Source: Athripsodes cinereus
Lineage: Eukaryota > Arthropoda > Insecta > Trichoptera > Leptoceridae
DNA length: 64,000 nucleotides
Direction: 5' to 3'
Assembly (NCBI GenBank): GCA_947579605.1
Contig: OX388317.1
Coordinates: 22,959,384-23,023,383, forward strand
This document shows, piece by piece, positions 47,928-58,524 of the stretch. Below the pieces are notes generated by a model. The model saw only the letters and a list, made by a program, of their open reading frames with translations, was not told where the DNA came from and searched no databases. Made by a program: the position numbers and the translations under genes. The first letter of the stretch is position 1; each line of letters opens with the position of its first letter.

Positions 47928-47988
47928 TTAAATTTCTCTTGTGTACCTAAACACCTACAAGGTGTTTAGGTACACAAGAGAAATTTAA
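47928..47988. repeat. Perfect 29-bp inverted repeat hairpin
   Basis: The arm running from TTAAATTTCTCTTGTG to AAACACCT is repeated exactly in reverse after a 3-base loop. No flanking gene explains it. It may be a minimal foldback element or a replication by-product. Confidence 0.9.
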
Positions 47989-49435
47989 GTTAAGTACAAG
48001 GCTATTGCTTTTAGTGGGGTTGTTCTAAGTAGTTTTGGGTTTATCATAGAATCATATTTGTCTTTAAAAATATGATAAATAATTTACTCTCAGTGTAATT
48101 CAATATTTGAAATGAATTAGTTATTATAAAAAACAGTTATATTTAAAAGAATGTTATTGTATTATAGAAATATAGTAATTTGGATATATTAGTACTTAAG
48201 TATATATATCAAGTTAAGTCTATGGACCTCAATATAATTATAATTATTATACCTACAAAGAAGGTTGAACTAAGTCTAATTGCGAATAAATTTTAGCAAT
48301 AAGCTCAACTTGATGTGATTGCCGTATGAAGGCAGGCACACGGTGAATTTGAGTGCAAATTTGTCATGTCTATACCCGAGATTTAGTAATTATAGATTTA
48401 ATACTAGAAAATAGAGGCACTAAATCTTTATAAAAAAGTAATTAATTGTAATGGTCTCTTTTCCTAACAAACCCAGCTTTTTTTTATTAGAATTCTTGAA
48501 GGCGGTGGAGACTTTTTAAGTAAATTTCAGTAATCCTTAATACACACATAGAAACACTATTGATATATTTATCACATTGTTGATACAGACAAATATAATT
48601 TTAAATAATGTTTTAATATTTTGATAGCACTATTTATTATTATTTTAGTAGTACCTACTATTTCTAAATATTGTGTTAGTAATTAAATAAATAAAATTTT
48701 ATAAGGCTTTCCGTGATTAAAACATTTTCATAATAAAACATTTAAGAAGATAAACATTTTCTTTCTTAACTAACTAAACCTGTTTAACGTCCTTTTTCCT
48801 CCATATAATTAACTATTCTGAATACAATGAGAAATTATTAAAATTATTGCTTTGGATTAACATCTACCTGTTTAGTACAGAACTCATCTGACAGACTAAG
48901 TACGAGGGAAAATTCTTAAGCATATCTAAAAATAGTGAAAATCCAATATGATAAATACTTTGAAAAAACATAATATTAATAAAAAAAAGCAACAGTAAAT
49001 TGGTTATCATTCAATTCTGTTAATAATAAAGGATTATTTCTCCTAATGTGCAAAAAATATTTTTCAAGAGTAAATCAGTGCAATAATTTAATATCAGTAG
49101 CAGATTAAATAATAAAGGAATAAAGTTCGTATTTTTTTGGTCAACCAATCTTTTTTTATTGGTATTTAAATTAAGCATTTAAAAGTGCCACCTAGCGGTG
49201 TTATAATGAAATTTCCCTTACAGATATTGATTAAGGTTCTTAATTTCATAAAAGTTGAATTCACTAAAAATAATAAATTTGCTAGCAATAATAATGTAAT
49301 TAAGAGTTAGCAAGTAAATTGTTCAATAAGGAGAGAGCTACATGCATATTTGTACCAGTAGAATAGAGAAGTGAGGCAATATTATTCAAAGTGTATAGAA
49401 AGATAATACACAATACATATTAATATTACGTATTG

Positions 49436-49677
49436 TTAAGACTTAACACTGCCGAGTAGATTCTTGAACCTGTAATTATTTGGAGGGTGATTGTGTTTGA
49501 TATTAACCTCCACTACAATGTCCATGTATGTGGATATGAAGGCCTTACAGTTGATATTGTTGTTTACTGCACACTTCCATCTTGTCTTGCCAGAGGACTG
49601 AGATGTGTTGTTATGTCTGAATACATATCCATCATAAGCCAAGAATTTCTTTCCAGATTTTGAAGTCAGGTATTTAA
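49436..49677 (-). CDS. FLYWCH zinc-finger exon 15
   Basis: Acceptor TTTCTTTTTTTTAG/TT with a strong pyrimidine tract, frame after two nucleotides, 79 residues. It carries KYLTSKSGKKFLAYDGYVF, TRWKC (Cys35), Cys43 and HNH (His61/His63), then a 16-residue tail PPNNYRFKNLLGSVKS. It stands alone between the KKRW block and the NGK block, 7 kb from its neighbour on one side. Confidence 0.88.
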
Positions 49678-50607
49678 CTAAAAAAAAGAAATACTGTTAG
49701 TAAAAAGAAAAATAACATCCTATTCCAAAGTTTGTAGAAGAAGCAATATAGTATACACAAAAGGCGAATTTATCACTGTGTTGCAATATCTTGCAAAACT
49801 CAAGTATTGTAAAGTAAAGCAATTGTATTGTAATTGTTGTATAACTTGTTTGACATTTTTGTTAAATAATTGATTCAACTCTACAAAACAATTCAAGTAG
49901 GTATGAGAAATATGTCTTCATAGATAAGAACAGATCTGATGAGTTACTTATGATGGCAGAATATTTATCCTATTATTTGAAAATGATGTCCATTTTATTG
50001 AAAGCCCTGCTGGCAGCTCCTATGCGGATTGGTAATTTGATTGGAGTTAATTCTGATCACTCTTCGGGGTTATGGCTATTGCCAAGTATTTAAACTTACT
50101 GATTTGGGAAATTTGAGTATTTTCAATCATTAGTGGGGTGTCAGTACTAATACACGCTTCGTAACAAATGCACTTTGTCTTATCTGCATTGGTTCGAAGA
50201 TCAAGGCGTAATGAATTTTTATAAAGAGCATCAGTGTTTTACTGTAATGCGTCCACATATTGTCCCTCTTCTGACTAACAGTCATATCTGATAAAATGTA
50301 AACTGTTTGGGAGAGCGTTTTTAGTGTTTTGTTGTACATATTTTCGTCTCTCCTAGTTATATGATACAGTGGCGATCATAACTCGATTTCGCCAAAAATG
50401 TCAGATACGATAGTTAGTCAGAAGAGGGACGATATGTATCAATAGGACAAAACAAAGTCATTGTCAAACTACTTGACAATGACTTTATAAGTGGAAATAA
50501 GGTCACTTAATTTAAAAAAAATTAGTAAAAGTTAAATCATCTGTGTTTCTTTAGATAAATTAATATTTAGTCACACCCAAGATGTAAACCAGAAATAAAA
50601 ATCATAA

Positions 50608-50755
50608 TTTAAATAAATTTATTTATTTTATTTTGCACTGTACAAAATACACTATAAAATAAAAGTACGAAATGATAACACAGACAATATTCCTACAGAG
50701 GGAATGTTTATGGGTGTATTGTGATATCTTCCAACTAACATGGACATTTGAAAGC
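50608..50755. repeat. Dispersed repeat C, copy 4
   Basis: AAATTTATTTATTTTATTTT, CACTGTACAAAATACACT, CCTACAGAGGGAATG and CTTCCAACTAACATGGACA. Confidence 0.6.
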
Positions 50756-50763
50756 TTAAGATT

Positions 50764-50941
50764 TAAAAAAAAAGAAGATATATCTGGGTTTGGTTATAAA
50801 CCCAAATACAACCTTATACACCTTTCACAGTAAGCTAAAAGCTTGTGTCGTGAAAGGGGAGTTTGCCGGCACCTGGCATCAAACCACGCACCCCTTGTTC
50901 AAGAGGCCGAGACTCTAACTCCAGGCTACCGATAAACTCGA
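50764..50941 (-). mobile_element. tRNA-headed SINE, copy 4
   Basis: The minus strand shows the head with GGTAGCCTGGAGTTAGAG and a weakened B box (GGTTTGATGCC), then the body and the GGGTTTATAACC-like end. Confidence 0.8.
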
Positions 50942-51068
50942 ACTCTTATATAATACAAAGACATACTTAATTCACATACAATGACCAAAAAACAATCTAA
51001 TATAAATTGGATGGTATTCTAACACATAGTAATGTTTATTAGATTGCTATGCAAATGAGATGCTCACT

Positions 51069-51247
51069 CTAACAATTGTGTTTGTTATTACAGAACACAA
51101 TGACATCACCCACAGTATGCACTCTGCCCAGGCAGTTCACCTTAACGCATCTCCAGTGTGTCTTTAGTCCCTTGATGTAGTCCATCCTGTAGATATGGTT
51201 CATGTAGCGCACTTGTGTTTTTCCTCTTTTCGATAGACAATACTCCA
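51069..51247 (-). CDS. FLYWCH zinc-finger exon 16, C2HC variant
   Basis: Acceptor CATTATTTCAG/TG, frame after two nucleotides, 58 residues, the shortest in the array. It carries EYCLSKRGKTQVRYMNHIYRM, then HWRC (Cys33), Cys38 after four residues, and KHNC at the very end, so the last ligand would be Cys58 instead of His. The R before W is H. It has no useful ATG and is seen only from the acceptor. It may be a functional C2HC finger or an early decay product; the frame is intact. Confidence 0.78.
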
Positions 51248-51330
51248 CTGAAATAATGTTTAATAATCAATGTTTCTGTATTAACATTTCAACATTTTAC
51301 TATTCATAAGACATAATGTACAACCTCCAA

Positions 51331-51468
51331 AACAGAGGGTCTGTGGTTCGATCCCAGGTGTCGGCAAACTCCCCTTTCACGGCACAAGCTTTTGGCTTAG
51401 TGTTAAAGGTGTATAAGGTTGTATTTGGGTTTATAACAAAAACCCAGATATATATTTAAAAAAAAAAG
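51331..51468 (+). mobile_element. tRNA-headed SINE, copy 5 (5' truncated)
   Basis: It starts near the B box (GGTTCGATCCC) and continues through the common body to an A-rich end at about 51468. The A-box half is missing. Confidence 0.8.
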
Positions 51469-51474
51469 AGTCAC

Positions 51475-51610
51475 TTAGAACCTTCACCAGGCATGTCACC
51501 CATCATGAATGTCTCACCTTTTATGACATATATGTACATTATACAAAGTTAGCCCACTGGCTACCCTATTTGTGGAAGATGAAGTAATGATACAGACATA
51601 ATATATATGA
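51475..51610 (+). repeat. Decayed dispersed repeat B
   Basis: CACCCATCATGAATGTCTCA and GGCTACCCTATTTGTGG follow the order of the family end. Confidence 0.45.
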
Positions 51611-52284
51611 GCACTTCACCAATGGAAGAGATAACATTTAATGACTGTATTGATGTCCAGGTAGTAAAATGCATATTTTATAATAAATGATTTGTTTAAG
51701 AGATGCAGTGGACATTGAACTTATTTGTATACATAAATATTTATTTATTTTATTTTATTTAAAAGAAACCCTCAAACAGCAGGTAGAATCTGCTGGTTTC
51801 AGAAGGCCATAATGTTACAAATTACATTAAATTTAAGAACACTATATCACACTATAACTATATTGTATATATTCACTTCACCATCACCGCATTGTAGGTA
51901 TCAATATCATTAAACATTATTTAACATCACACTGGTTATATCAAATTATTCTTGATAAGATTCTTAACTTTCTTAGTGTACTGTTTTATATTCTTTGAAC
52001 TTCTGATGTCCTTTGATATTGCATTATACAGCAATGTAGCTGTGTATTAAATAAATTTAAATAAATTAAAATTAAATATAAATTTCTTTCTCTCTTATTC
52101 AGAGCTGAGTATGTGTTCAGACGTTTATTATTTTTAATTTCATTTATATTTCCAATATCTCAATAGATATGGTTTTAAGTGTATTCTCCTTTAAAATTAC
52201 TTGAATATCTTAAGAATAAAAAAACTAACAGGTGCAAAGTAATATTAAAATACTTTTTTTTTGAAAGTATATATTAATGTTTAT
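51611..52284. other. Spacer with a probable decayed repeat, no gene
   Basis: The segment from 51740 (TTTATTTTATTTTATTTAAA) through AAACCCTCAAACAGCAGGTA has a different composition from its surroundings and looks like a retroposon 3' end read in reverse. No coding signal. Confidence 0.35.
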
Positions 52285-52478
52285 TTAATGGTTATGAACA
52301 TTTTTAACATATATAGCAATATCATTCACTGTATGTATAACAGCACGGCAGCTGGTTGTCCCCATTTTGGTACAGTTCCAACGTATTCTGAAGTTTCCGG
52401 CATTCTTCAAATAGAATGGATATTGACCACAATACAACCTCTTTTTTCCATTTGGTAGTGTCACAATTTTTATAGCTT
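52285..52478 (-). CDS. FLYWCH zinc-finger exon 17
   Basis: Acceptor TTGTTGTCCTCAG/AA, frame after two nucleotides, 63 residues ending at HNH. It carries VTLPNGKKRLYCGQYPFYL, RIRWNC (Cys35), Cys43, CRAVIHTV and His61/His63. It opens the NGK block: exons 17-22 mostly share an NGK-x-R-x-x-Y turn and C-x-x-x-x-HTV. Confidence 0.9.
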
Positions 52479-52955
52479 CTGAGGACAACAAAATCATCAC
52501 TTTGGATTACATCTAAACCAAATACAAAATGGCCGTCACAAAACAGCTGATCAACAACTGATAACTGCCGCTTACAATAATTATATTGTATTTTATATAG
52601 AGGGTATTAACTGAATTGAATTTATTTTATAAAATTAATTTCCTAGATTAACGAGAAAAATAAAAAATAAAATCCTTTTTAAAATCATATTTTATTTAGA
52701 ATACCTTTTTCCACTGCACCATTAAATAATAACAAAATATTAAATAAAGATTTTATATCACTACATATGGAATTTATTTCATTTTAACATAATTCTATAT
52801 CATAAACTATAATTACATATAACATATATTATGCAACTTTTAACAATAACTTATTATTAAAGAAATAACATATTTAAAACAGAAATTTAGCATACAAAAT
52901 TTAGTTTTGTGTCAAGACAGACAGAAATCAATTTTTTATCTCAGTATTAGTATTG

Positions 52956-53155
52956 TCAATATGATGGATCTTTGCAAATGTGAACATCATTGATAAACAC
53001 AGGCACACCATCCACCGTGTGTATGACTGCACGACACTTCTTGTATGTCTTGGTGCAGGTCCATCGCCATTTGGGATGTCCTTGTGATTTCAGGTAGAAA
53101 GAGAAGCCTTTGTAATACAGTCTGTTTTTACCATTTGATGAAATGTCAAAAGTTA
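52956..53155 (-). CDS. FLYWCH zinc-finger exon 18, C2HC variant
   Basis: Acceptor GTTCCATTGCAG/TA, frame after two nucleotides, 65 residues. It carries TFDISSNGKNRLYYKGFSFYL, WRWTC (Cys33), Cys40, CRAVIHTVDG and then VHIC, so the final pair is His58 and Cys60. Five residues (KDPSY) follow. There is no ATG near the start, so it is seen only from the acceptor. Apart from the last ligand it is a typical NGK-block finger. Confidence 0.85.
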
Positions 53156-54029
53156 CTGCAATGGAACAAGTACAAAGTTAATATAATGATTTTATGAAAA
53201 ATATAAAACAATTGGTTGTCCCTGGTGATATTTATAATGTTTGTACATAATAAAAAGAAAATATTATCTATTTTTTACATATTACCTTAATTCAATTCCG
53301 CACCTCACCACAGCGATTAATTTCTGTTAGTACGGCCAAGTGTAATACTATGATCAACAAAATGACACGAAATTATATAAAATCTATCTGATGTTTTGTT
53401 CCACAATGCTCTTATTCATTTATAGTAGATAGTGTTGCCCTCGTGGCAGTCTTGTAGCTGCTGCCTAATGTTGCCATGAGGTACCGAAACGCCCAGTCAT
53501 ATTTTTATTCATAGTTGAGAAAGTATACAAACAAAAATTGTTTATCCATTACTAACCAATAAAAATCCCATTTGTATACGTTCAGAATATATAACATATT
53601 TAAATATTTTTTTCTAATTTATAGGGTAAACAAATCAAGGTATTCAAATAAAACAACATATTGCAAAAGTTTTACAATTTATTTTTAAAACATGTATAAA
53701 CTACAAAAATATCATTTTTAAAAACATTTTTCTACACCCCCTTTATACACTGCCTTTTCTCTTTTTCATATTTAAAATTGTACACAACATACTGCCAAAA
53801 TTTGTGCTTGGCAACTTTTCTAACCCATATTTTATTCTGGGTATCGACGGAGACCGTCACGCTTTTCTCTTATCCATGTATTGCTCTTCTACTACAAGAA
53901 ATAACAAGAAAAACAATATAAAAGTGGGTCTCATACTTAAATGTGCCCATAGAAAAAATCTTGGGTATGCCTTTCTTCTTCACTCTGACAACATGAGAGT
54001 TTGTTTATCTATTGAGAAAACATAGTGTT
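53156..54029. other. AT-rich spacer, no gene seen
   Basis: Contains a less AT-rich 100-bp patch around CCTCGTGGCAGTCTTGTAGC (53.45 kb) with no recognised family, and incidental short ORFs. Confidence 0.35.
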
Positions 54030-54226
54030 TCAATGCGAATGGCAACCATTGCTATAGACGACTGTATTGTCCACTGTGTGTATGATGGCGTAGCACTTTT
54101 GGGATTTCCTTTTAGTGCAGCACCACCTCACCTTCATTCCACCCCCATTCCCAGTAGAATAGAATGAATAATTATTAAAGTACAGACGCACTTTACCATT
54201 AGCCATTGGTACAAATGTCAATTGAT
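54030..54226 (-). CDS. FLYWCH zinc-finger exon 19
   Basis: Acceptor ATTTGTTTCCAG/AT, frame after two nucleotides, 64 residues. It carries FVPMANGKVRLYFNNYSFYS, a Gly-rich turn (TGNGGGM), VRWCC (Cys36, Cys35 beside it), Cys44, IIHTVDN and CHSH (His62/His64). The GNGGG loop is longer than in sister exons. Confidence 0.89.
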
Positions 54227-54421
54227 CTGGAAACAAATTAGGCACAATATGAAATCATTTTATTGGCTGTTGTAATTGCTTGTAAAGAATTTTGACGTAT
54301 TTTTGCAGCAGATGTCTTGTGTTAGTTTTATAACTATCTCTGTTTGTATTCTGAATCTTCATGAATCAAAATATTATTCATGTCAACTGTTTTCTTGCAA
54401 TGTTTTTATTTGTGTGATAAT

Positions 54422-54601
54422 GGGGGTTATTCTGAAAATACGACAGTATCGAATTGCATCTGATTCGATACTATCGGTTGCCATGCGACACCCATACGAG
54501 TATACGAATAATACATTCTCATTCGACTGTCGTTTAAAAAGTTGGATGGAACGCAATACTATCGTTTGCAAGCAACCGGTCGAATGTTCAGAATAACCCC
54601 C
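54422..54601. mobile_element. Foldback MITE with GGGGGTTATTCTGAA ends
   Basis: Ends GGGGGTTATTCTGAA and TTCAGAATAACCCCC, with inner ATTCGATACTATCG/CGAATGAG-type complementarity. The flanks are AAT on both sides, suggesting a 3-bp duplication. The 106- and 62-residue ORFs over it are incidental. Confidence 0.8.
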
Positions 54602-54829
54602 AATGTGTATTTATATAATCTCTTTTTGAATAGTGAATAGCGCAATAGTCTATATTTAATTGTCAAGCCACTGAAATTTTATAATATGAATAAATAAATA
54701 TAAATAAATTTGACTATATTGCCTCAAAAAGGAGAGAAACAATTCCTAGATGCTATTTTTGAAAATTAAGTCTTGAACATTTTCTGTGTTTTCTGTAAAG
54801 CAAGTATTAATTTAATATCACATTTGATA

Positions 54830-54975
54830 TTTATAATCTTTACTCCAGCAATGAGGTATGACACCCCATCCTGACTATCAAATTTTTTACAAGCACAGAC
54901 GGGATGACTTGCTTGATTACTAAAAACAGTTGGTCCGCTGACTACCGCACTTGTGGAATATGCTGTGATGGGATG
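54830..54975 (+). repeat. Dispersed repeat B, 3' part
   Basis: ACTCCAGCAATGAGGTATGA, CACCCCATCCTGACTATC, GGTCCGCTGACTACCGCACT and TGTGGAATATGCTGTGATGG in family order. Confidence 0.65.
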
Positions 54976-55333
54976 GACGGAAGTTTTCAAAGATACGAAA
55001 CAATTGGCATCAATAATTTTCTGGACTAAAGGGAAATGAATGTATGATATTTTTAATCCCTTCTTGTGTAAATATTAGATTCTTTTACATTGATTTAATT
55101 GTTCAGTATTCTAGAGTTAGTCCAGAGGTGAAACTCCCTTGTGAAACACTTAAAAAGAATATTTTGTTTTGAATATGAGAAATAATATAAGTATTAAGAA
55201 ATAACTAATTTCACACTATATTTATTTGTATATTACATTATAAAATATTCTTGATTTAAATACATTCTTGACATATTGGTAAACTTTTTACAACCGACAC
55301 ACCAATATTTCCATTTTTCTTCCATCTTCTTCT

Positions 55334-55963
55334 TCAAGTGCCTTGTCGAGTCCCCCCAACGTTGGCGATCACCTCGGCGAACTTGTCCCTGTCCTGCGCT
55401 GCTCGGAACAGCTCTTCCACACTTCGGATGCCGGTCCACTCCCTAATGTTTCGCAGCCAGGACATCTGTCTCCTACCGGGACCTCGGCGTCCCTCAATTT
55501 TCCCCTTCAATATCAGTTGGAGAAGGTGGTATTTTTCTCCACGCAGAACATGACCCAGATGTGAAACCTTCCGAATCTTGATGATTGATAACAGCTCCCT
55601 GTCAACTCTAGCTCGCCTCAGGACTTCGGTATTGGTAACCATGTCGGTCCAGGGAATTCTGAGCATACGGCGGTGGAGCCACATTTCAAATACTTCCAGT
55701 CTGTTCATTGTATTGACTTTTAAGGTCCATGTTTCACATCCATACAATAAAACAGACCATACATAGCACTTAATCATTCTTTGGCGGAGCTTCAGATTTA
55801 TGCTGTCATTGCAGAAGAGTGGTTTCATTTTGTTAAATGCAGCTCTTGCTGCCTCAATTCTGCATTTTATCTCTACATCTGGGTCAAGAGATTGCGTTAG
55901 TATGCTGCCGAGGTATTTAAATTTCTCCACCCTTTCAACGCTATGGCCGTTCATTTCTTCCAT
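55334..55963 (-). mobile_element. LINE reverse-transcriptase C-terminal fragment (209 residues, open)
   Basis: The minus frame gives VEKFKYLGSILTQ, LLYGCETWTL, FEMWLHRRMLRIPW, VTNTEVL, LGHVLRGEKY, KGKIEGRRGPGRRQMSWL and the end VGGTRQGT. These are the C-terminal blocks, after the polymerase core, of RTE-like LINE proteins common in insects. Polymerase and endonuclease are missing, so it is 5'-truncated. The frame is unbroken. The same type occurs decayed at 37.1-37.6 kb and shares the CETWT and RRML words with the LINE at 58.5 kb. Confidence 0.88.
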
Positions 55964-56792
55964 AATAGAATTATTTATTTATACGCACATATACAGCTTA
56001 AAGCTTTTATAAGAATAAAAAATCAATTACATGGTAACAAAAATTAAAAAAGTAATTAAAAGTATATAATATGTAAGAAAGTATCAACACAGTATTAAAT
56101 AAAAAATAAGCATGAATACAATAAACCAATAAAAATAACTTGCAATTGAACAGTCAACGATTCATACTACATAAAAAAGTTATCAAAACAATTAAAATAT
56201 ATAAAATGTTACAAACACTATTTAAAAAAGTAAACAACGCGATTAAAATATATAAAATGTAAGACAACTGCCAACAATCAATAAATGAAGAAATTCACAA
56301 TATTAGTCGAACATTAAAATCAATAATAAATTAGTCAAACGTTAAAAATAACAATAAAGAATTCCCAGACAAAACAGTCAAAATTCACGGTAACAATCAA
56401 AATTCATTCAACAAACAATTGGAAGTACACATATCTGTCACACGAAAAGTTTGAGACAGAGAAAACACAATACCAAATGTCACAAAAAGAAAACATAAAA
56501 AACAACAACAAGCGTCAATTATATCAATTATATGACTTAACTAATGTTATAATTTGATTCCTATTTATATTTTATTCTTTGTTAATTGTTGTTCTTGTCT
56601 TGCTCTAGCTGTGTTGTGTAAGACATGTAAGAGGCTCATGCCATAAATGTATTAATAAATAAATAAATTCAAAATAATATTTGTTGAAATATGTCCAATA
56701 TTGGTAAAAAGTTTAAATAGTAATAAAAAAAGCTCAGCAATTACTGTCCAATACAAACTCCTTAATGAGCCTATGAAAAAATAATAACAGTA
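55964..56792. other. A-rich spacer, no gene
   Basis: The strand is strongly asymmetric in A and C (AAAAATTAAAAAAGTAATTA, AACAACAACAAGCG), and the segments near 56035-56110 and 56210-56290 repeat words such as AAAATATATAAAATGT. This looks like the reverse of an unrecognised retroposon. No gene seen. Confidence 0.4.
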
Positions 56793-56986
56793 TTAATGTG
56801 TGTGAGTGTCTTTATAATGCATAACAATCCCGTCCACTGTGTGTACTACAACATGACATTTCCGAGATATTCTTTTGGTGCAGGCCCACCTCTTCTTGAT
56901 AGATCCTCTGGAGCTCAAATAAAATGAATAACCTTCAAAATACATCCTCATTTTTCCATTAGGCATCACTTCAAATTGTGGACCCC
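56793..56986 (-). CDS. FLYWCH zinc-finger exon 20
   Basis: Acceptor CTTGTTTTTTACAG/GG, frame after two nucleotides, 63 residues ending at HTH. It carries VMPNGKMRMYFEGYSFYL, KKRWAC (Cys35), Cys43, VVHTVDG and His61/His63. A typical member of the NGK block. Confidence 0.9.
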
Positions 56987-57251
56987 CTGTAAAAAACAAG
57001 AAACGTGGAAATATAAAATTTTCTAATTATTTTTATTTATTCTTTAGTACGTACAAATTGTTACAAAACAAATAATGATAAAAATACTTATTGTTGAATT
57101 ATAACTGGTAGACAGCAACTCCATAACACATTAATGTATCTTTGTATTCAGGAGGCCTAAATATTAGTTTTTACATAACATTAAATAGCAGTTGTGGAAA
57201 AGTCAAAAAGAAAATATGTTAACACCATCAGGTATATTTGTAACATTAAAG

Positions 57252-57428
57252 CAGTAGTTTCCCTAGTGGGCAGTGGAACCTTTCAAGGAGTCAGTAGAAA
57301 ATCCAGAGAGAACTGGGAGGCACTGAAAAGGATGCTGCCTTTTTAAGAAGATATGCCCTGGAGGAAGCACTAGAGTTTTGGTTATCTCACAAAGTGGGCG
57401 GTGGTCGAAAAAAGATTGGGAATCTCTG
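57252..57428. mobile_element. hAT-type MITE
   Basis: Starts CAGTAGTTTCCCTAGTGG and ends AAGATTGGGAATCTCTG, which are imperfectly complementary. The flanks CATTAAAG and CATTAGAG match at 7 of 8 positions, as for an aged 8-bp duplication. Confidence 0.7.
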
Positions 57429-57718
57429 CATTAGAGAATCGAATTTGTAAAAATAATAAAGTTTTAAGATTCTTTTTTCTAATCTGAAAGCAAAGTTTAA
57501 TTGGCCATTCATAGAAAATATACAATAACATTGAAGAAAAACAAATAAAATGCCTAAAGGCAGGTTTATTACTTAAACAATATAAATCTTCCAGCCAACC
57601 ATTAAAAGTAATAATAACCTTGAAACATGAAGTACGGGAGTAGGTATATATGAAAGTTTCAATAAGATTAGGATTAAGAGTTAAAAAGTTTTACATATTA
57701 TATCATGTTTAAAATTAC

Positions 57719-57927
57719 CTACAAGTCTTCCTGATCATGCGTGTGATTATTGTTAACAAACACTGGCACTAAATCAACCGTGTGAATGTTAGCGCGACAT
57801 TTCTTAGAGTGTTGTTTTGTACACATCCATCTCCACTTCACCTTGCCTTTGGCGTGAACATAAAATGAGAAGCCATTGTAGGACATCCTCTCTTTGCCAT
57901 TTTTTCGTACTTCATATTTCAACACTC
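57719..57927 (-). CDS. FLYWCH zinc-finger exon 21
   Basis: Acceptor GATTGTAGTTACAG/GA, frame after two nucleotides, 68 residues. It carries YEVRKNGKERMSYNGFSFYV, KWRWMC (Cys35), Cys43, CRANIHTVD, then NNNHTH (His61/His63) and a short acidic end DQEDL. A member of the NGK block. Confidence 0.9.
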
Positions 57928-58257
57928 CTGTAACTACAATCAATATTGCATATTAGTATTTGACATCTCAAAACTGGAATCATCGACCCTTTCAATAATT
58001 ATATTTTTGCAGCACTTTCAAATATTAATTAATAAATTGTATATCCACATGTATACATTACATCTGTGTGCCAGAGTCAAACTATATTATGGCGTTAGTT
58101 GGATTATGGGTTAGTTGGAAGATATGACACTACTGCGATGAACTCACCCACTGCACAATTATATATATTTATTATTGTTTGTTATCATTTTGATGTATTT
58201 TGTGCTATAAAATTGATTTTTATTATTAGACCAAAGTAACTTATAAACATAGTATCT

Positions 58258-58389
58258 GGGGCCGTAGACAAACCGTACTTAGCGATCGAATACTGGCAAA
58301 TTTTTCGATAATCTATTATGCATTATTGTTGCGGTTATTGTCGAAAATTCGTTTGTAGTCGAATGCCAAGAGCGGTTTGTCTAGGGGGT
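58258..58389. mobile_element. Foldback MITE, diverged relative of the one at 29.45 kb
   Basis: Inverted ends TAGACAAACCG and CGGTTTGTCTA, with an inner core TTCGTTTGTAGTCGAATGCC shared with the 29.45 kb element. It is 130 bp long with no coding capacity. Confidence 0.75.
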
Positions 58390-58524
58390 CAGGTGTATTG
58401 CTAGAAAATATATTGGCCATTATACTCTTAGAAAAATTCATCTACCTTTCATTTAACCATGTACATAAATAAAAAAAATTAATCAAATTTCACTAACGCA
58501 AAACAACACAATTTTAATATGATA

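Larger units (their letters stand above)
45850..49435. other. Gene-poor AT-rich spacer
   Basis: The longest stretch of the array without a FLYWCH exon. It contains repeat C (47.1 kb) and one perfect hairpin (47.93 kb). Otherwise there is only simple AT sequence, with no finger, acceptor plus ORF, or transposon end recognised. Confidence 0.5.
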
